Source: Eubacterium sp. (GTDB lineage: Bacteria > Bacillota > Clostridia > Oscillospirales > Acutalibacteraceae). From it: a DNA stretch of 8,467 nt. Location of the stretch: NCBI GenBank assembly GCA_029059925.1, contig JAIDVA010000267.1:1-8467 (forward strand), given 5' to 3'. Under the pieces are notes generated by a model. That model was not told where the DNA came from. It was given only the letters and a program-made list of their open reading frames with translations, and ran no database searches. Shown here piece by piece: positions 6,632-8,467 of the stretch. The first letter of the stretch is position 1, and every line of letters starts with the position of its first letter. The position numbers and the translations under genes are program-made.

Positions 6632-7596
6632 TACTTATTCTTTTCCTCCTTCTCGTATTTTTCATAAGCCTTAACTATATCCTGCACAAGCTTGTGACGC
6701 ACAACATCCTGCTGATTGAATCGGCAGATTGAAATATCGTCAACATCTCTTAATATGTGCATAACCTTTTTCAGTCCTGATTTTTTACCATCAGGCAAAT
6801 CAATCTGTGTTGCATCACCTGTGATTACCATTTTTGAGCGAAAACCAAGACGGGTTAAAAACATCTTCATCTGCTCAGGTGTGGTATTTTGTGCCTCATC
6901 AAGAATGATAAAGCTGTCATCAAGTGTTCTGCCTCGCATATATGCAAGCGGAGCAACCTCAATTGCACCGCGCTCCTGATAGCGCTGAAAATTCTCAGCA
7001 CCTAGCATATCAAAAAGCGCATCATAAAGCGGTCTCAAATAAGGGTCAACCTTGCTTTGCAAATCACCCGGCAGAAATCCGAGCTTTTCACCTGCCTCAA
7101 CAGCAGGTCTTGTGAGAATAATCCTCGTTACCTCTTTAGCACGAAAAGCAGTTACTGCCATTGCAACTGCAAGATATGTTTTACCTGTACCTGCAGGACC
7201 TACACCAAAAGTGATTGTATTATTTCGTATAGCCTCGCAATACTTTTTCTGTCCCAAGGTTTTAGGCTTGACAGGTCTGCCCTTTGAGGTAATGCAGATG
7301 GAATCTGATGTCATACTGTTAAGCTTATCCTCATTGCCCTCATTTACAAGCGACATAACATATCTCACATTCTGGTCGGAAAGACTTTCACCCTTACCTA
7401 TCAAAACCAAAAGTGAGTTGAGTGCTCTGACTGCCTTCGACACATTTTCAGCATCACCGACAACCTTTAAATCACTGCCGCGTGAAATAATTGATACACC
7501 ATATTCACGCTCTATTAACTTGACATTTTCATCAAAGCTGCCAAACAAATTTACTGCCTGATCAAGCGCTTCAAATTCAATTATCTGTTCAATCAT
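6631..7596 (-). CDS. phoH: PhoH family ATPase
   Basis: The 321 residues match PhoH/YbeZ proteins of Bacillota. The N-terminal region (about 1-100) is a small RNA-binding-like domain containing GVSIISRGSDLKVVGD, as found in cellular PhoH. The P-loop ATPase domain follows, with Walker A GPAGTGKT (133-140), TRPAVEAGEKLGFLPGDL (162-179), Walker B IILDEAQN (230-237) and GDATQIDLP (260-268). PhoH proteins resemble helicase domain 1 of superfamily 1. They are thought to act on RNA alongside YbeY, although the physiological reaction is not firmly established. The start overlaps the CBS-protein stop by 4 bases (ATGA). Upstream there is only a weak purine-rich site, so translation is probably coupled to the preceding gene. 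Confidence 0.96.
   Translation of the reverse strand: MIEQIIEFEALDQAVNLFGSFDENVKLIEREYGVSIISRGSDLKVVGDAENVSKAVRALNSLLVLIGKGESLSDQNVRYVMSLVNEGNEDKLNSMTSDSICITSKGRPVKPKTLGQKKYCEAIRNNTITFGVGPAGTGKTYLAVAMAVTAFRAKEVTRIILTRPAVEAGEKLGFLPGDLQSKVDPYLRPLYDALFDMLGAENFQRYQERGAIEVAPLAYMRGRTLDDSFIILDEAQNTTPEQMKMFLTRLGFRSKMVITGDATQIDLPDGKKSGLKKVMHILRDVDDISICRFNQQDVVRHKLVQDIVKAYEKYEKEEKNK
6645..6650 (-). promoter_or_regulatory. Strong ribosome binding site of ybeY inside phoH
   Basis: A perfect AGGAGG on the minus strand lies within the last codons of phoH, 13 bases before the ybeY ATG at 6631. The spacing is somewhat long. It indicates that ybeY has its own initiation site despite the stop/start overlap, and it supports 6631 as the start. 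Confidence 0.6.
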
Positions 7597-8408
7597 TGTT
7601 CTTCGTTCTTTTCTACTTTAATTTTTTCTATTCTTCGCTCATCTACCTCTAAAACAGTAAATGTAAGATTTTCGTAGCTGACAATCTCATTATCCTGCTC
7701 ACCTGTAGGCAGATAGCCTAAAAGATTAATTACAAAGCCTGCAAGTGTATCGTAGTCACCGTCGGGCAGATTGATACCTAAAACCTTTTCAACATCGTCT
7801 ATATCAGTCATACCGTCAAAGGTAAAGGTTTTTTCATCAATCTGTGTAACAAGCTCTTCCTCTTCATCATCATATTCATCACGAATATTTCCTACAATGC
7901 TCTCAAGCACATCCTCCATTGTTACAATACCGGCTGTTCCGCCGTATTCATCAACTACAATGGCAAGCATGATTCTGGTATCTGTCATCTGAGCAAACAG
8001 CTTTCCGCACGGCAAGGTTTCAGGTACAAACAGTGGCTTACGTATATAATCAGCTATTTTATCATCAGCAGTTATTTTGCTGCCTACAAATTTAAGCAAA
8101 TCCTTAACATAGATTATTCCGCATATATCATCAAGATCCTCGTTATAAACAGGAATTCTCGACCTGCCGTGTTCCATAGATATTTTAACTGCATTTTCAA
8201 TTGAATCATCAAGCTCTACAGCATCGACATCGGTACGATGAGTCATAATATCCCCTGCATTCAAATCATCAAACTCAAAGATATTATTAATCATTTCCCT
8301 TTGATTTTTCTCAAGCTCGCCTACCTGTTTATCATCCTCGACAAGCTGTTTTATTTCCTCTTCAGTTGAGCTTTCTTTTTTGAAAAGCTTTAGCAGACCA
8401 CTGCCCAT
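7593..8408 (-). CDS. CBS-pair / CorC_HlyC domain protein, YbeX-like
   Basis: From the ATG at 8408 this is a 271-residue soluble protein. A charged N-terminal helix region (EEEIKQLVED, about 16-25) leads to REMINNIFEFDD (37-48). A tandem CBS pair follows (about 51-108 and 117-172, with the hallmark DEYGGTAGIVTMED at 153-166), then an acidic stretch EYDDEEEEL and a transporter-associated CorC_HlyC domain (about 188-266). In CNNM/HlyC proteins these domains follow a membrane DUF21 domain, which is missing here. The architecture is that of YbeX/CorC, which neighbours ybeZ(phoH)-ybeY in other bacteria and is linked to ribosome metabolism and Mg/Co homeostasis. The ATG at 8432 would add 8 residues but lacks a binding site, whereas 8408 has GGAGGT upstream. 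An in-frame TAG at 8442-8444, with stops in the other frames too, excludes an upstream membrane domain being read through. Confidence 0.9.
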   Translation of the reverse strand: MGSGLLKLFKKESSTEEEIKQLVEDDKQVGELEKNQREMINNIFEFDDLNAGDIMTHRTDVDAVELDDSIENAVKISMEHGRSRIPVYNEDLDDICGIIYVKDLLKFVGSKITADDKIADYIRKPLFVPETLPCGKLFAQMTDTRIMLAIVVDEYGGTAGIVTMEDVLESIVGNIRDEYDDEEEELVTQIDEKTFTFDGMTDIDDVEKVLGINLPDGDYDTLAGFVINLLGYLPTGEQDNEIVSYENLTFTVLEVDERRIEKIKVEKNEEQ

Positions 8409-8418
8409 AAAGGCAAAT

Positions 8419-8424
8419 ACCTCC
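8419..8424 (-). promoter_or_regulatory. Ribosome binding site that decides the CBS-protein start
   Basis: GGAGGT on the minus strand lies 10 bases before the ATG at 8408. No comparable site lies before the ATG at 8432; the nearest purine stretch there, AGGA, is about 20 bases away. This favours the shorter protein. Confidence 0.65.
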
Positions 8425-8460
8425 AAAATCATAAAAATAGTCTAAGATATAATCCTATTT

Positions 8461-8466
8461 ATTATA
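8461..8466 (-). promoter_or_regulatory. Possible -10 box of the minus-strand operon
   Basis: A perfect TATAAT on the minus strand sits at the very edge of the window, giving a leader of roughly 45 bases to the CBS-protein start. Any -35 box would lie outside the window, so this is only suggestive in such AT-rich DNA. Confidence 0.3.
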
Positions 8467-8467
8467 T

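Noticed and set aside
7052..7561. 169-codon plus-strand open frame opposite phoH
   Set aside because: It is antisense to the conserved PhoH ATPase domain, has no recognisable domain and no convincing start context.

Overview
The window looks like chromosomal backbone DNA from a low-to-mid GC member of the Bacillota, most likely class Clostridia (a Ruminococcaceae/Oscillospiraceae-type gut organism is my best guess). The reasons are the phoH-ybeY-era-recO gene order, a small YqzL-like gene between era and recO, strong AGGAGG-type ribosome binding sites, and a MutS2 with a C-terminal Smr domain. The taxonomic call is an inference from gene order and sequence style.

Layout. Positions 1-248 form a leader with a good sigma-A-like promoter (TTGAAA-17-TATTAT) for a single plus-strand gene. 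That gene (249-1643) encodes a polytopic membrane protein of the O-antigen ligase / Wzy polymerase superfamily and ends at a strong intrinsic terminator (1659-1692). The 308-base convergent intergenic region that follows also holds a GC-rich cluster of palindromic repeats (1749-1907). The cluster is built from two head-to-head elements, each bounded by CGTAGGG and CCCTACG.

From the right edge back to 1952, everything lies on the minus strand and appears to be one compact operon. In transcription order it reads: a CBS-pair/CorC_HlyC protein (YbeX-like, without a membrane domain), phoH, ybeY, era, a 49-residue YqzL-like protein, recO and mutS2. Junctions are tight: ATGA overlap (CBS/phoH), TAATG overlaps (phoH/ybeY and ybeY/era), a 56-base overlap (yqzL-like/recO) and zero spacing (recO/mutS2). 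The only sizeable gap is the 90-base era/yqzL-like spacer, which carries a perfect 11-bp inverted repeat whose downstream arm ends 3 bases before the small gene's start codon.

Functionally the operon couples ribosome maturation and RNA quality control (PhoH, YbeY and Era act on 16S rRNA or the small subunit; the YbeX-like protein is the usual companion) to DNA repair and ribosome rescue (RecO, MutS2). Compared with the Bacillus-type order, the genes often found between phoH and era (the pgpH/yqfF type, dgkA, cdd) are absent, and mutS2 has been added at the end. I see no phage genes, transposase, CRISPR array, tRNA or rRNA. The window is mostly conserved housekeeping DNA. The least explained parts are the 49-residue overlapping gene, the inverted repeat in front of it, and the repeat cluster.
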